NCBI RefSeq assembly: GCF_902806685.2
Contig: NC_048561.1
Span: 5,297,439 to 5,361,438, forward strand
Direction of reading: 5' to 3'
DNA from: Maniola hyperantus
Lineage: Eukaryota > Arthropoda > Insecta > Lepidoptera > Nymphalidae
DNA: 64,000 nt
Positions 20,737-31,323 of the stretch are shown one piece after another. A program made the translations under genes and the position numbers. The notes under the pieces were generated by a model, which saw only the letters and a list, made by a program, of their open reading frames with translations, did not search any database and was not told the origin of the DNA. The stretch's first letter is position 1. Each line of letters opens with the position of its first letter.

Positions 20737-21311
20737 TTAAACCAGATCAGGATGTTTTCTCGACAAATGATACCGCAAGCTTGACTTCTGAACAAACGCC
20801 TCCTGGCACACTTTACATACATGTGGCCTAACATTCAGGTGAATCATCATATGTGTATCCAATCCGCTCTTCCATTTAAACGCCTTTTGACAAACCTCAC
20901 ACTTGAACGGCCTATCAGGTACATGCTTCATCTTATGAGCCTTTAAATGACCAACAGATCTACACTTCAAATCGCAGACATCGCATTGGTAGTTTTTTTC
21001 TCCCATGTGGTACAATTTTTGGTGTCGCAACACTTCGGATGGGAACGCAAACTTTCGTCCACAAGCGCCGCAAGATGGCGCTGGTATTCCGTGTTCTGTT
21101 TCCATATGAGCAGCGCGCTTGCGTGTGCGAACTTTTGCGTTACAAACATGACAACTGCGAAACGCAGGGTGTTTCATTTTAAGGTGGACCATTTTGTAGT
21201 GTTGAGTGAACAGATCGCGTCTCTTGAAATTTTTCTCGCAAACGTTGCAGCTGTACTTTTGCGTTCCATCCTCGTGTTTCGTTAGCGTGAAGGTCAGCGG
21301 CTTATCCTCTC
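20737..21311 (-). CDS. ZF-4: six-finger C2H2 cassette exon
   Basis: Acceptor CTTTCTAG|GA at 21311, phase 1, 190 residues, the same length as ZF-3. Leader EDKPLTFTLTKHEDG. Fingers 1-6 start at CNVC, CHVC, CGACGRKF, CDVC, CEVC and CKVC, and the last closes with HLSRKH. Contacts: finger 1 RDLQ (identical to ZF-3), finger 4 SGHA (identical), finger 5 WSGT (ZF-3 has WNGR), finger 6 QSSY. The pair therefore differs mainly in finger 5. The junction codon ends in GA, so a T as the last base of the upstream exon would give a stop. Clearly a tandem duplicate of ZF-3, 2.8 kb away. Confidence 0.9.
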
Positions 21312-21539
21312 CTAGAAAGAGATATAAAAGATATAATTGTTAAGTTTTTTATAACAGAGAAAATTGCTGTGAATAACACCATAGGTATTATTTATTTTAA
21401 GTAGGAATAACTACTTAATTAAATTGAGTAACATTTAAACTCGTATTTAAAGTCGTATTAATAGGGAAATGGCCATATTGAATCATGTTTAGGTGTATAA
21501 ATACTTAATAAGAGTAAGTTCAAACTTAGACTTGAGTTT

Positions 21540-21745
21540 TTATTTAAATTATGTGTAACAATTTTAGTGACAATAATTTCAGTGCAGAACCGATGGTCGA
21601 TGGGGTAGACGTGTTCTGGAGTGGAAACCACGTACCAGCAAGCCCAGTGTGGGACAACCTCCAGCTCGCTGGAATGATGACTTTAAGAAAGTGGCAACAA
21701 GTGGATGGCTGAGGAAGGCGAAGGACCATGAGTGGTAGCGTGTTC
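21540..21745 (+). mobile_element. LINE ORF2 C-terminus fragment
   Basis: Encodes RRWGRRVLEWKPRTSKPSVG and then PPARWNDDFKKVATSGW; same protein region as 944-1218. A perfect 14-bp stem (aaaactccaaccca / tgggttggagtttt) follows at 21766-21796. Confidence 0.65.
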
Positions 21746-21879
21746 TTTAAACGGCTTATATCCTAAAACTCCAACCCATCCTGGGTTGGAGTTTTAGTGT
21801 CTTGTTGCCATTGGCTTCGTTGCAAATTAAGTAGGTATATATAAGCTGGTAGATATATTATATCATTATCATCATCATC

Positions 21880-22085
21880 ATCATGATCAACCCATCGCCG
21901 CTCACTACACAGCATAGGTCTCTTCTCACAGTGAGAAGGGTTTTGGCCAAAGTCTACCACGCTGGCCAAGTGCAGATTGGCAGACTTCACACACCTTTGA
22001 GAACATTATGGAGAATTCTCAAGCACGCTGGTTTCCTCACGATGTTTTCCCTCACCGATAAAGCAAGTGATAATTCAATTACTTA
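21880..22085 (-). mobile_element. SINE family A, 3' portion, minus
   Basis: On the + strand it shows atcatgatcaacccatcgc, then gaacattatggagaattctc and cctcacgatgttttccctca. The tRNA-like head is missing. Bases 22086-22401 contain no gene. Confidence 0.7.
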
Positions 22086-22401
22086 AAAAATAGATATATA
22101 TAGCCGCTATGATTTAGGTTAAAAATATCGCCTAAAATATAGTTCATAGGTCGAAGCTATAGCTCATTGAAATATAACGCTATGGCTATTTTAGTGCTGA
22201 TAGAGGTAAACACTAAACTGTTATCTAATGGTATTAATATAGGTACAAATTATGAAATTATAGCGCGCGTCCGTCCGCTATTGGTTGTTGCTTATGCGCC
22301 ATGTTTTGTTCGCGTGAATTATGAGCGAGATAGCACGAGTCTCTGTTGTTTTTTGTTTAAAATCTTAACTTAAAGCATTAAGGTCTATATTCCCTTGGTG
22401 T

Positions 22402-22586
22402 ACAGTACGCGGCCGAAAATGATGAACATCGGCCTTTAGAACCACATTTCATCTTTGTAGAGCGTTGTCTCTTTCATTCATACCCATATGACGCTTTGTC
22501 GGTCTCAACGACCTAGACAGTATTCTACAAATCTGCTGTCTCCTTCTAAAGATCGATGTTCATCACTTTTGGCAGCGTACTGTAAA
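22402..22586. mobile_element. Hairpin MITE, family 2
   Basis: Ends acagtacgcggccgaaaatg and gcagcgtactgta, core tgtagagcgttgtctct. Confidence 0.75.
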
Positions 22587-22679
22587 TTCGGTTTTAATCG
22601 GCATTTCTGCGGAAACGAATTTTGCCGATTGGACTTATAAAAGTGGTAGTTTTAATAAAATTAATTAAATACCTAATTG

Positions 22680-23248
22680 TTAAATTGCATCAGGATGTCG
22701 CTTCATCAGGTGGTATTTCAGACTGCTCTGCTGAATGAACGCCTCCTGGCAGATGTGACAGACATGACGTCGAATGTTGTTATGTATCAACAGATGAGTT
22801 CTCAAACCACGCTTCCATTTAAACGATTTCTCACATAGATCGCATTTAAACGCTTTCACATCTCCATGTTTGACGAGATGAAGATTATAATCGCTGCGGT
22901 ATCTAAACTTCAAATCGCATAGTTCGCAACTGTACTCGGATTCTCCCATGTGGTAGAATTTTTGGTGTTGCAACACTTGCCAGGGGAACGAAAACTTTTT
23001 CCCGCACGCGCCACAAGATGGCGCTGGTACTCCATGACATTCCTCCATGTGAAAGGCGCGCATACATGACGTGACTTTGACGTCACAGAGATAGCAGCCT
23101 CGCAGTTTGGGACGCATTTTGAGATGGACTTGCGTGTGATGTTGGTAGAAGTACGCCCTCTGGGGGAAAGCTTTGCCGCAAGTTTTGCAGGTGAACTTTT
23201 TGGAGCCGTCTGCTTCGACTGTTAGCGTGAACTCTTCTGTCGCTTCTC
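22680..23248 (-). CDS. ZF-5: six-finger C2H2 cassette exon
   Basis: Acceptor CTTTTCTAG|GA at 23248, phase 1, 188 residues. Leader EATEEFTLTVEADGSKKF; fingers at about residues 20-41 (CKTC...HHTQVH), 51-71 (CYLC...HMEECH), 78-99 (CGACGKKFSF), 107-127 (CELC), 135-155 (CDLC) and 163-184 (CHIC...HLMKRH). Contacts: finger 1 QAYQ, finger 4 YSDL, finger 5 WRGT, finger 6 QSSY. First member of the ZF-5 to ZF-9 subfamily (FTLTVEADG leader, KHGDVKA linker before finger 5, IHNNIRRHVC linker before finger 6). The linkers are not the TGEKP type usual in vertebrate finger arrays. Function inferred: nuclear DNA binding; the target is unknown. Confidence 0.9.
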
Positions 23249-24275
23249 CTAGAAAAGATATAATGGAGAATTTTACTAAATCATCTTAAATAATGTTACT
23301 TAACGTTGAACGTAATTAATATTACTTATCTTAATGTGTTTGAGGAGATTATTTTTTATTTGACAAACTTAATCACTATTGTTCCGAGTAAGTTAAAGGC
23401 CTATAGGTACCTATACATATAATAACAAAGGAAATTCAAGTGACGTGCGCGGCTAACCGCACGGCTAGCCGCTTTTATGTTTTTATATGAAACCGCTCAT
23501 TTTGTACGCGCTAAACCGCGACGAATTTCCAACCGCAGCGGTCAAACGGGAGGCAAGCGGCCCGCTTCGCGACTGGCCGCCATCTTGCCTAAAAAAGCAT
23601 ATTACACAATTGAAGATTATCTAAATAATAAAAGAGCGTGGATTTGACCTGCAGCTCGTTCCAGCAACGCACAAGACTGCAAATACTATTTTATACATGG
23701 CATAATCTTGTAACTATATCAAATATTTGAAAAGAGCAACCGCCGAGTTTCTTGCTGGTTCTTCTCGGTAGGAAAGGCGTTCCGAACCAGTGGTAGATGC
23801 ATCCGACTATTCGTAAGTACTTGTAAAAGTTTATACGAATAAAAAAGATTTTTTTATTTTTTATTATGCGCACTAGGCGGTTCGGTAGTCTGTCAGTACG
23901 CGACGCGGCGTGCCGCAGGTGTGTTTGCACGTGCGCACTACCTACTATGTAAAGCGCAGTCATGAACTTCGATACGGAAAATTTTATCGTCGAAATTCAA
24001 CAAAGAGAAGCAATATGGAATTGTGATGCAGCAGTTTATAAAATATTTCGATTATGGATAGACTGAACGCAATTCTCTGACTTAAAGCGGTTTAACCGCG
24101 TCAGGCCACCCGCCTGGCGCCTGGGCGGCTGACCGCTAGGGCGTATGAGCACTATGTAAATGCGGCTTAAGAATTTAGCTTTGATAATATAATTATAACG
24201 TAACCTCATCATTCATTTGATCATTGATGTAAAGGACACAGCGTCCCTCGCGTGCAAAAATATAATAATGCTAAT
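23249..24275. repeat. Intron-like flank with a GC-rich repeat split by a LINE 3' end
   Basis: GC-rich blocks at about 23435-23590 (gcggctaaccgcacggctag) and 23870-24160 (aagcggtttaaccgcgtcag) look like two halves of one repeat. Between them lies a LINE 3' UTR segment at about 23718-23860 (gccgagtttcttgctggttc ... gaataaaaaagattt) of the kind seen at 8079-8190. No gene. Confidence 0.5.
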
Positions 24276-24403
24276 ATAATCATTTTTTGCGCAGCGGATC
24301 AGCCTGGCTGTCCAGCGCGGAAATGCAGCCAGTATTCTTGGCACCATTCCACGCGGTCATGATTTATATAGTAATTAGATAAGGCTAGCTTTAAGTTTTA
24401 TTG

Positions 24404-24434
<31 letters not shown>
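24276..24434 (+). mobile_element. 5'-truncated LINE family L1, 3' end with poly(A)
   Basis: Encodes the last ~30 residues of the LINE ORF (QRISLAVQRGNAASILGT, then GHDLYSN) followed by ttaagttttattgtatt and a 25-30 base poly(A). Confidence 0.8.
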
Positions 24435-24619
24435 TGCTAAAAGAAATGGGACAACTCCATCAAATCATTATGCTTTCTTTGATGGAGCTGTCTCGTTACC
24501 ACGTGTTCTGAAGGCCAAGAAAATAGGTTTGCTGACTTTGCCTGCGTCTCCTGGTATCCGCTACGCTACGGTTCGCTTGGTGCCAGTGACGAAATTATTT
24601 TGTGATATTATGTTCACTC

Positions 24620-24945
24620 AGTTGTGATAGCCTAGTGGTTAGGACATCCGCCTTCTAATCGGAGGTCGGGAGTTCGATCCCGGACACGCACCTCTAACTT
24701 TTCGGAGCTATGTACGTTTTAAGTAATTAAATATTACTTGCTTTAACGGTGAAGAAAAACATCGTGAGGAAACCTGCATGCCTGTGAATTCTCCATAATG
24801 TTGTCAAAGGCGTGTGAAGTCTGTCAATCCGCACATGGCGTGGTAGATTATGGCCAAAACCCTTCTCACTCTGAGAGGAGACCCGTGCTCTGTAGTGAGC
24901 CGGCGGTGATGTGTTTATTAATCATAATGATGATGATGATGTACA
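24620..24945 (+). mobile_element. SINE family A, full length
   Basis: tRNA-like head (tagcctagtggttaggacat, ggagttcgatccc), body, and a gatgatgatgat tail. A and B boxes intact. Confidence 0.8.
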
Positions 24946-25044
24946 CTGAGTAATGAAGCGACTGTTAATGCCATCTAGTAGCGACATTTTGCAGTTATCG
25001 AAACTACTTTCAAAGGCCCGTAGGCAGCTCTTTGTTTAGTTCAT

Positions 25045-25365
25045 TTTATCAGTACCCTTATTATAAATGCGAAAGTGTGTTTGTTTGTTGGTTTGTCCTT
25101 CAATTACGTCGCAACGGTGCAATCGACGTGATTTTTTGCATGGGTATATATAAAGACCTGTAGGGCGATTGTCTAAAACCTGCATCAATCATTATTACAA
25201 TCTCAATTGTTCTGATTGGCTGAATTTGTGCTATTCTTGTTGCAACAATGCATTGTGGCCAATAGTGAGCGAGCATTAACCAATCAGAGATGATTGCGAT
25301 CGTGACATTGTAGCTGTCAAACAACCGCGGTAGGGCCACTGGATAATGACATGTGACAGCTACTT
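25045..25365 (+). mobile_element. RTE-type repeat broken by another repeat
   Basis: The 5' part (ttataaatgcgaaagtgtgt to tataaagacctg) ends at about 25154 and resumes at 25340 with 'ggataatgacatgtgacagc'. The insert is the 25155-25325 repeat. Confidence 0.6.
25155..25325. repeat. Second copy of the gggcgattgtctaaa repeat
   Basis: Matches 6885-7055 closely over about 165 bp, including tctgattggctgaatttgtg. Inserted in an RTE-type element, so it is mobile or was mobilised. Bases 25366-25867 contain only a LINE 3' end fragment (about 25610-25690) and a tgaatgaatgaat run. Confidence 0.6.
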
Positions 25366-25867
25366 TTTAATTACAACTACATTTAAATTCAAATTTACAG
25401 GTTTTAAAACGCACCGCAACTCGCCGCACCGCCAAGCTCTTTGTAAAAGTGTGTAAGGAAATCCAAATGACAAAGTTGAATGCAGTACCCCATAAAGTAG
25501 TGAAATGAATGAATGAATATTTAATTATTAAAAAAAATTACGTAATTATTATTTACTTACACAGTATTGTACATATATCTACATACTGTATCTAACATTT
25601 TGCTTTTTAAAAGGAATAACGGCTAAGTTTCGTGCAATCTGCTTCGGTAGAACCTGCTTTCCGAACTGGTGGCAGAGCCCTGACATCATTATATCATAAC
25701 TGGCACAAGTTTTCCTACATGAAATAAATACTGACAAATTATTCCCTATTCAGTGGCATTAAAAATGCTAGTTTGATGTATATTTAATTTATTCTAGTGC
25801 AAAAACAAAACAGCATAGGTACGGATAAACAAAACACTACATTGTTAAATAATAACAATAAGTAGGT

Positions 25868-26055
25868 ACAGATAGGTACGTGGCCGAAAGTAATGTACCT
25901 TTAGAAGGAGATAACAAATTTGTAGAGCACTGTCTCTGTCGTTGAGACCGACAAAACGTCACATAGGTATGAGTGACAGAGACAATGCTCTTCAAAGCCG
26001 AAATGTCGTTCTAAAGGCCGATGTACATACCTACATTACTTTCGGCCGCGTGCCG
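25868..26055. mobile_element. Hairpin MITE, family 2
   Basis: Ends ggtacgtggccgaaagtaat and attactttcggccgcgt. The left arm has lost about 15 bp relative to 10965-11158. Confidence 0.75.
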
Positions 26056-26084
26056 CTTAATTAATTTTCATAAGAATAATCTAA

Positions 26085-26317
26085 ATATATAAAAGGAAAA
26101 GGTGACTGACTGACTGACTGACTGACTGACTGACTGATCTATCAACGCACAGCTCAAACTACTGGACGGATCGGGCTGAAATTTTGCATGCAGATAGCTA
26201 TTATGACGTAGGCATCCGCTAAGAAAGGATTTTTGAAAATTCGACCCCTAACGGGGTAAAATAGGGGTTTAAAATTTGTGTAGTCCACGCGGACGAAGTC
26301 GCGAGCATAAGCTAGTA
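26085..26317 (+). mobile_element. RTE-like repeat with (TGAC)n, ending at the ZF-6 stop
   Basis: ctaaatatataaaaggaaaa, then an eight-unit tgac run, cgggctgaaattttgcatgc, and a gacgaagtcgcgagcataag end. The tail stops about five bases from the ZF-6 stop codon. Copies: 31838-32035, 33660-33895, and minus copies at 48140-48300, 55290-55490 and 59765-59960. Confidence 0.75.
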
Positions 26318-26321
26318 ATCA

Positions 26322-26890
26322 CTAAACGGTTTCAGGGTGTTTCTTCATCTGGTGATATTTCAAACTGCTTTGCTGAAAGAACGCTTCCTGACAGACGTGA
26401 CAGACATGACGCCGAATATTATTGTGTACCAACATATGCATCCTCAAGCCGCGTTTCCATTTATACATCTTGTCGCAAAGCTCGCATTTATACGCCTTTA
26501 CATCTCCATGCTTGATAAGGTGATGATTGTATTCGCTGCGGGATTTAAACTTCAAATCGCAAGGTTCACAGCTGTGGGCTGACTCTCCCATGTGAAAGAA
26601 TTTCTGGTGACGCGCAACTTGCCCGGGGAATGCGAATTTCCTCCCGCACGCGCCACAAGATGGCGCTGGTAGCCCGTGGCACTCCTCCATGTGAAACGGG
26701 CGCAACCATGGCAGCACTTTTTCGTTACAAAGATGACAGCTCCTCAATTTAGGACGCAGTTTCAGATGAACATGCCTGTAGTGTTGGGTGAACAGCGGCT
26801 TAAGGTTGAAACTTTTCCCGCAAGCTTTGCACGTGAATCTCTCTTTGCCATCCGCTCCTACAGTAAGAGTGAACTCTTCTTTTTCTTCGC
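26322..26890 (-). CDS. ZF-6: six-finger C2H2 cassette exon
   Basis: Acceptor CTTTTCTAG|GC at 26890, phase 1, 188 residues. Leader EEKEEFTLTVGADGKERF. Fingers: 20-41 (CKAC...HYRHVH), 51-71 (CHLC...HMEECH), 78-99 (CGACGRKFAF), 107-127 (CEPC), 135-155 (CELC), 163-184 (CHVC...HQMKKH). Contacts: finger 1 LPLQ, finger 4 SSEH, finger 5 WRGM, finger 6 QSSY. Closest to ZF-7 and ZF-8; finger 2 has KVLPWLRPF where ZF-7 has KVPSHLRTF. A conserved 59-bp hairpin lies 250 bp upstream of the acceptor, as in ZF-7 and ZF-8. An RTE-like repeat sits directly after the stop, so the native 3' UTR has probably been displaced. Confidence 0.9.
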
Positions 26891-27637
26891 CTAGAAAAGA
26901 AAACAAAATTATCCACTAAAAAAAATGTACTGCTTAAATAACCCACATACCTAATTAAAAATATAAAAAAAAAATCAAAAATTTTTTTTTTAAAAAGAAA
27001 GTAACTATACATTAAAGCTATACTTAATATTTTGTTAAAAGTTAGATAAAAGGGGTACTCAGCTACATTTCAGCAAATAGGTATCAATAATTGTAATTTG
27101 TGTCACTTCAATACCTAAACCCGCACTTAAGTAACACTTATCCGTGACTTAAGTAATCCATTTTCAACCCGTGCCAAAATGGATCACTTAAGTCACGGAC
27201 CAGCGCTACGCGGATCTATGTTAGTCACGAATATCGTACACTATTTTTTATAACTCGTATGACCTGAACAAACAAACTAGCAAACACCAACATAGAAAAC
27301 AATATGCACGAGCGCAGCCAGCGCGATTGTGGAAGTTTATAAAAAAACTTCTTTAAAATAAGAAATTACGTATAACAAAGCAATTTAGACGATCTACGGC
27401 AACCAAAGCATGAGAGTAGCTAGTGCGAAATTTCCTGTAATTTTAAAATTGAAAAGAAATTAATTTTTATTTAGTTCATGTAGGACAAAAATAGTCTATT
27501 AGGCTATGCGGTTCACGGCTAAACCAGTTAGGGAGGCAGACTTTAGGTTTAGAGTGTAAATATTCCATGATATTAGGTATTTGGGAGCCCGCTCAGGTCA
27601 ATGCTATTATGTACAGTCACCATGTATAATCCATACT
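26891..27637. other. Upstream module of ZF-6, shared with ZF-7 and ZF-8
   Basis: From about 27038 to 27260 (aaaagttagataaaaggggt ... cgaatatcgtaca) the sequence is conserved with 28688-28920 and 31425-31640. It contains the hairpin described separately. The remainder to 27637 is AT-rich; the tail near 27600 (gctattatgtacagtca) matches the ZF-8 3' flank at 30590. Confidence 0.6.
27141..27199. promoter_or_regulatory. Conserved intronic hairpin upstream of ZF-6
   Basis: Arms tccgtgacttaagtaatcca (27141) and tggatcacttaagtcacgga (ending 27199) surround an 11-base loop; one mismatch in the 24-bp stem. Found at the matching place before ZF-7 and ZF-8. Role unknown: a splicing-control RNA structure or a duplicated MITE. 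Confidence 0.5.
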
Positions 27638-27855
27638 TCTATACTAATATTATAACTGCGAAAATGTGTCTGTCTGTCTGCTAGCTTTTCACGGCCCAAC
27701 CATTCAACTGCTTTTGATGAAATTTGGTATTAAGTTAGCTAATATCCCGGGGACGGACATAAGCTACTTTTTGTCCTGAAAAATCAAAGAGTTCCCACGG
27801 GATTTAAAAAAAACCTAAATCCACGCGGAAGAAGTCGCAGGCACCATCTAGTAAT
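27638..27855 (+). mobile_element. RTE-type repeat in the ZF-7 3' flank
   Basis: ctaatattataactgcgaaa to gaagaagtcgcaggcaccat ctagta. The matching flank of ZF-8 (30590-30750) lacks it, so it inserted after the cassettes duplicated. Confidence 0.75.
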
Positions 27856-28010
27856 TTAATAAATAAGTGCTATTAGTGGTATTTATTTGTTATTAAAATG
27901 TTATTTTAATATTAAAACATCAAAATTATTCTAGTTCTATAACAAAGTATTGTAGATACAGAAAGACGGAATACTACTGTTCTAAGTAATTAACATTAAA
28001 ATAATAATTG

Positions 28011-28579
28011 TTAAATAGCTTCAGGGTGTTTCTTCGTCAGATGATACTTTAAACTGGTATGCTGAACAAACGATTCCTGGCAAATATGACAGACATGGCG
28101 TCGAATGTTCTTGTGTATCAACATATGGCAGTTCAACCCGCTCTTCCATTTGAACGACTTATCGCAAAGTTCACATTTATATGCTTTAACATCTCCATGC
28201 TTGACGAGATGATACTTGTATTTGCTGCGGGATTTAAACTTCAAATTGCAAGGTTCGCAACGGTAGTCAGATTCTCCCATGTGGTAGAATTTTTGATGCT
28301 GCAACAATCGTGCGGGGTAAGCGAATTTCTTTCCACACGCACCGCAAGATGGCGCCGGTTGCCCGTGGCACTTCTCCATGTGAAAGGTGCGCAAGTGCGA
28401 AGGAACTTTGTCGCTGCAAAGATGGCAGCCCCTCAATTTCGGACGCAGTTTCAGGTGAACATGCCTGTAGTGTTGGATGAACAGCGGCTTAAGGTTGAAA
28501 CTCTTCCCGCAAGCTTTGCAGGTAAATTTCTCCGTACCGTCTGCTTCTGCCGTGAGAGTGAATTCTTCTTTTTCTTCAC
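28011..28579 (-). CDS. ZF-7: six-finger C2H2 cassette exon
   Basis: Acceptor CTTTTATAG|GT at 28579 (the only ATAG in the array), phase 1, 188 residues. Leader EEKEEFTLTAEADGTEKF. Same finger coordinates as ZF-6: CKAC, CHLC, CGACGKKFAY, CEPC, CELC, CHIC...HLTKKH. Contacts: finger 1 LPLQ, finger 4 SSKY, finger 5 WSGC, finger 6 QTSY (FVQHTSLKYH). Finger 1 is identical in contacts to ZF-6, while fingers 4 and 5 differ, so the two probably prefer different DNA sites. A long + strand open frame lies opposite this exon, but it is a codon-bias shadow. Confidence 0.9.
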
Positions 28580-29035
28580 CTATAAAAGAAAACAAACAAT
28601 TTACTAAAAAAAAACTAAATTATTCTGCTTAAATAACCCACATAATAATTGAAAATATAAATAATTATTTCCATTAAAGTAATACTTAGAATTTATTAAA
28701 AGTTAGATAAAAGGGGTACTCAGTTACATAAGAGCAAATAGGTGTCAATAATTAAAATTTATAGTAGGTACTATCCGAAGTCCGCACGTAAGTAACGCTT
28801 GTTTGTCCCTGACTCAAGTAATCCATTTTTACCCCATGCTAAAATGGATCACTTAAGTCACGGACAAGCGTTACGCGGATCTAGGTAAATCACGAATATC
28901 GTACACTATTTTATAATACGAGCGCAGCCAGCGCAATTGTTGAAATGTATTTAAAAAAACTACTTTTAAAATAAGAAATTTACAAAGCATTAGACAAACT
29001 ACGGAAACCAGAATAAGTAGCTAGCGCGAGTATTC
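28580..29035. other. Upstream module of ZF-7
   Basis: Shares about 230 bp (28688-28920) with the ZF-6 and ZF-8 upstream regions, including the hairpin. No coding exon seen. Confidence 0.55.
28792..28874. promoter_or_regulatory. Conserved intronic hairpin upstream of ZF-7
   Basis: The arms extend further than in ZF-6: gtaacgcttg pairs with caagcgttac outside the shared core (gactcaagtaatccatttt / aaaatggatcacttaagtc). Three unpaired T residues interrupt the left arm. It ends 213 bp upstream of the acceptor. Confidence 0.5.
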
Positions 29036-29330
29036 ACACTAATATTATAAAGGCAAATTTTGTGTGTGTGTATGTATGTGTGTATGTTTGTTGCTTCTTC
29101 ACGCAAAACAACTGGACGGATTTGGCTGAAATTTGAAATGGAAATAGAGTAGGCCAGCAAAAATATAAAAATCCATGGTTCCCGTGGAATTTTGAAAAAC
29201 CACAATTTTTTTACGATTTCACACCACAACTAATGAACCGATTTGGCTTAAATTAGGCTACCTTTTATGCCGCAAAAATCCATGGTTCCCACGGGATTTT
29301 GTTTGAAAACCAAAATTCAGGTGTTATCAA
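29036..29330 (+). mobile_element. RTE-like repeat, diverged
   Basis: ctaatattataaaggcaaat, a tgtgtgtgtatg run, aaaacaactggacggatttg and duplicated atccatggttcccgtgg/cacggg blocks. The usual agctagt end is replaced by the satellite-like units that follow. Confidence 0.6.
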
Positions 29331-30065
29331 GATTCAGGAAGTGTTCATAGTGAATCAATATTGTAAATAGCAAGCAACGACTTCATTATTGGACTCCAAG
29401 GCCCAGCTCCTCAGCCCTGATTATGCAGAGTACAGCATTCCTAAACTATAGTGATTGAGGAACTGCAGATGGTGGAATATTATTTTAAGTACCAAGCAAA
29501 GACTACATCATTGAACTTCGGATCCTAACTCTTTAATCCTGATGCCGCAAGGCACTGAACTCATAAGCCGTGGGGATTCTGGAATTGCTGATGGTGAATT
29601 AATATTTTAGGTACCAATCAACTGATTAAACTCCAAGTAAATTTTCAGATTTCCTCAACCCTGATGATCCAGGGTACAGCAATCCTAAATCATAGAGATT
29701 CAGGAACTGTTTATGGTGAAATAATACTGCTATGATATGCCGAGCATAAACTTTGTAATATTTAATTGTGTTTATTACAATAAAACTTAAAGCTAGTCTT
29801 ATCTAATTACTATATAAATCATGACCGCGTGGAATGGTGCCAAGAATACTGGCTGCATTTCTGCGCTGGACAGCCAGGCTGATCCGTTGCGCAAAAAATG
29901 AGCCAGCCCTTCTGTCACCAGATGAGGCTATTAATCGCGGTGAAAATTGTAATTGAATTCCAAGTCCCAACTTTATCCTGATGCTACAATGTACTGAACT
30001 CCTAAGCCATGTAGATTCAGATAGTTTTGCTGGTGAATTGATATTTCGGGTAGGAAGTATTGACT
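29331..30065 (+). repeat. Tandem ~125-bp units attached to an RTE-like repeat, split by a LINE
   Basis: About four imperfect units, each containing a version of ccaactcctcaatcctgatg, gtactgaactcctaa and gatggtgaattaatatt. A LINE fragment splits them at 29762-29943. The same unit array occurs at about 39780-40145. Confidence 0.6.
29762..29943 (-). mobile_element. 5'-truncated LINE family L1 in the satellite-like array
   Basis: Minus strand: last ~45 codons (GDRRAGSFFAQRISLAVQ, then RGNAASILGTIPRGHDLYSN in pieces) plus the short 3' UTR ending ttttattgtaataaac. No long poly(A). Confidence 0.75.
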
Positions 30066-30754
30066 ACTTACACTCAAAAGCTTAAAATTAAAATAGTTTT
30101 CAAAACACCAACTTTCAAAGCCACTTCAAAGTAAAAAAAATATTTTCTGTGTCATTCCCTCTGACTTCTTTGCCATACTCCGAGCGAGGACGGCTTCCTA
30201 CTGGGAAAGACTGACATACAGTACCAACGCTATCTTATGTGCTATTGTAGAGGATCTTAGTAATCCTTTTACAAAACATTGGTCCAACCTGCATCGGTGC
30301 GATAATTAACACCTTTACTTAGATTAGTTTATTTTTAAATTGTTAGCTCCATTTTTTTTTTTACATTTATATTGTTATTCAATTCAATTCTAATATCTAA
30401 TGTAATCTGCTTCATATTCTGTGTATATTGTTATGGGTTGTAACTTGTATTTTCATTGCCTGAAATAAAATTATTTTATTTTATTTATTTATTATTTATT
30501 ATTATGTGGCTGATTCTATTGTACACAAACTCTAAACTAAACTAAATATGTAGATAGTTCTAAATCTAGATGCTATCCTTTTCCGCGTGCTATTATGTAC
30601 AGTCATGGGTGATAAATGACTGCTAAGAGTGGCATTTGTTATTAAAAAGCGGTTTTGATATTAATACATATTCAATTTATTCTATTTCCATAACAATACA
30701 TAATAAGTACCTACTACCTTTTTAAAGAATTAAACTGAATGAAAACAACATTTT
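30066..30754. other. LINE 3' remnant, MITE fragment and ZF-8 3' flank
   Basis: 30160-30480 resembles a LINE 3' UTR (ttctgtgtcattccctctga ... gcctgaaataaaattatttt). 30500-30600 is a fragment of the 131-585 MITE. 30590-30754 is the ZF-8 3' flank, paralogous to the ZF-7 flank. No gene. Confidence 0.5.
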
Positions 30755-31323
30755 TTAATTAGTTTCAGGATGTTTCTTCATCAGATGATACTTTAAACTG
30801 CTCTGCTGAATAAAAGCATCCTGGCAAATATGGCAGACGTGGCGTCGAATGTTGTTATGTATCAACATGTGCATTCTCAAACCGCTCTTCCATTTGAACG
30901 ACTTATCGCAAATCTCGCATTTATACGCTTTTACATCTCCATGCTTGATGAGGTGAGTATTGTATGCGCTGCGGGATTTGAACTTTAAATTGCAAGGTTC
31001 GCAACGGTATTCAGATTCTCCCATGTGGTAGAATTTTTGGTGCCGCAACATTTTCCAGGGAAAAGCGAATTTCTTCCCGCACGCGCCGCAAGTTGGCAAC
31101 GGCAGTCCGTGGCACTCCTCCATGTGAAACGGGCGCAACCACGAAGCCACTTTCTCATCGCAAAGATGACAGCTTCTCAACTTCGGGCGCATTTTCAGGT
31201 GAACATGCTTGTAGTGTTGGGCGAATAGCCGTTTGTGGTTGAAACTATTTCCGCAAGTTTTGCAAGTGAATTTCTCTTTGCCATCTGCTCCTACGGAAGG
31301 AGTGAATTCTTCTTTTTCTTCAT
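30755..31323 (-). CDS. ZF-8: six-finger C2H2 cassette exon
   Basis: Acceptor CTTTTCTAG|AT at 31323, phase 1, 188 residues. It is the only cassette whose first split codon does not have G in the middle: it gives Asp or His where the rest give Gly or Arg. Leader EEKEEFTPSVGADGKEKF. Fingers at the ZF-6 coordinates: CKTC...HYKHVH, CHLC...HMEECH, CGACGKKFAF, CEPC, CEIC, CHIC...HLMKKH. Contacts: finger 1 HRLQ, finger 4 SSAT, finger 5 WSGM, finger 6 QSSY. The substrate is presumably DNA; the leader suggests the same role as ZF-6 and ZF-7. Confidence 0.9.

Noticed and set aside
21766..21796. Perfect 14-bp stem-loop as a terminator
   Set aside because: There is no bacterial-type transcription here and it follows a LINE relic; it is more likely part of the element's 3' end.
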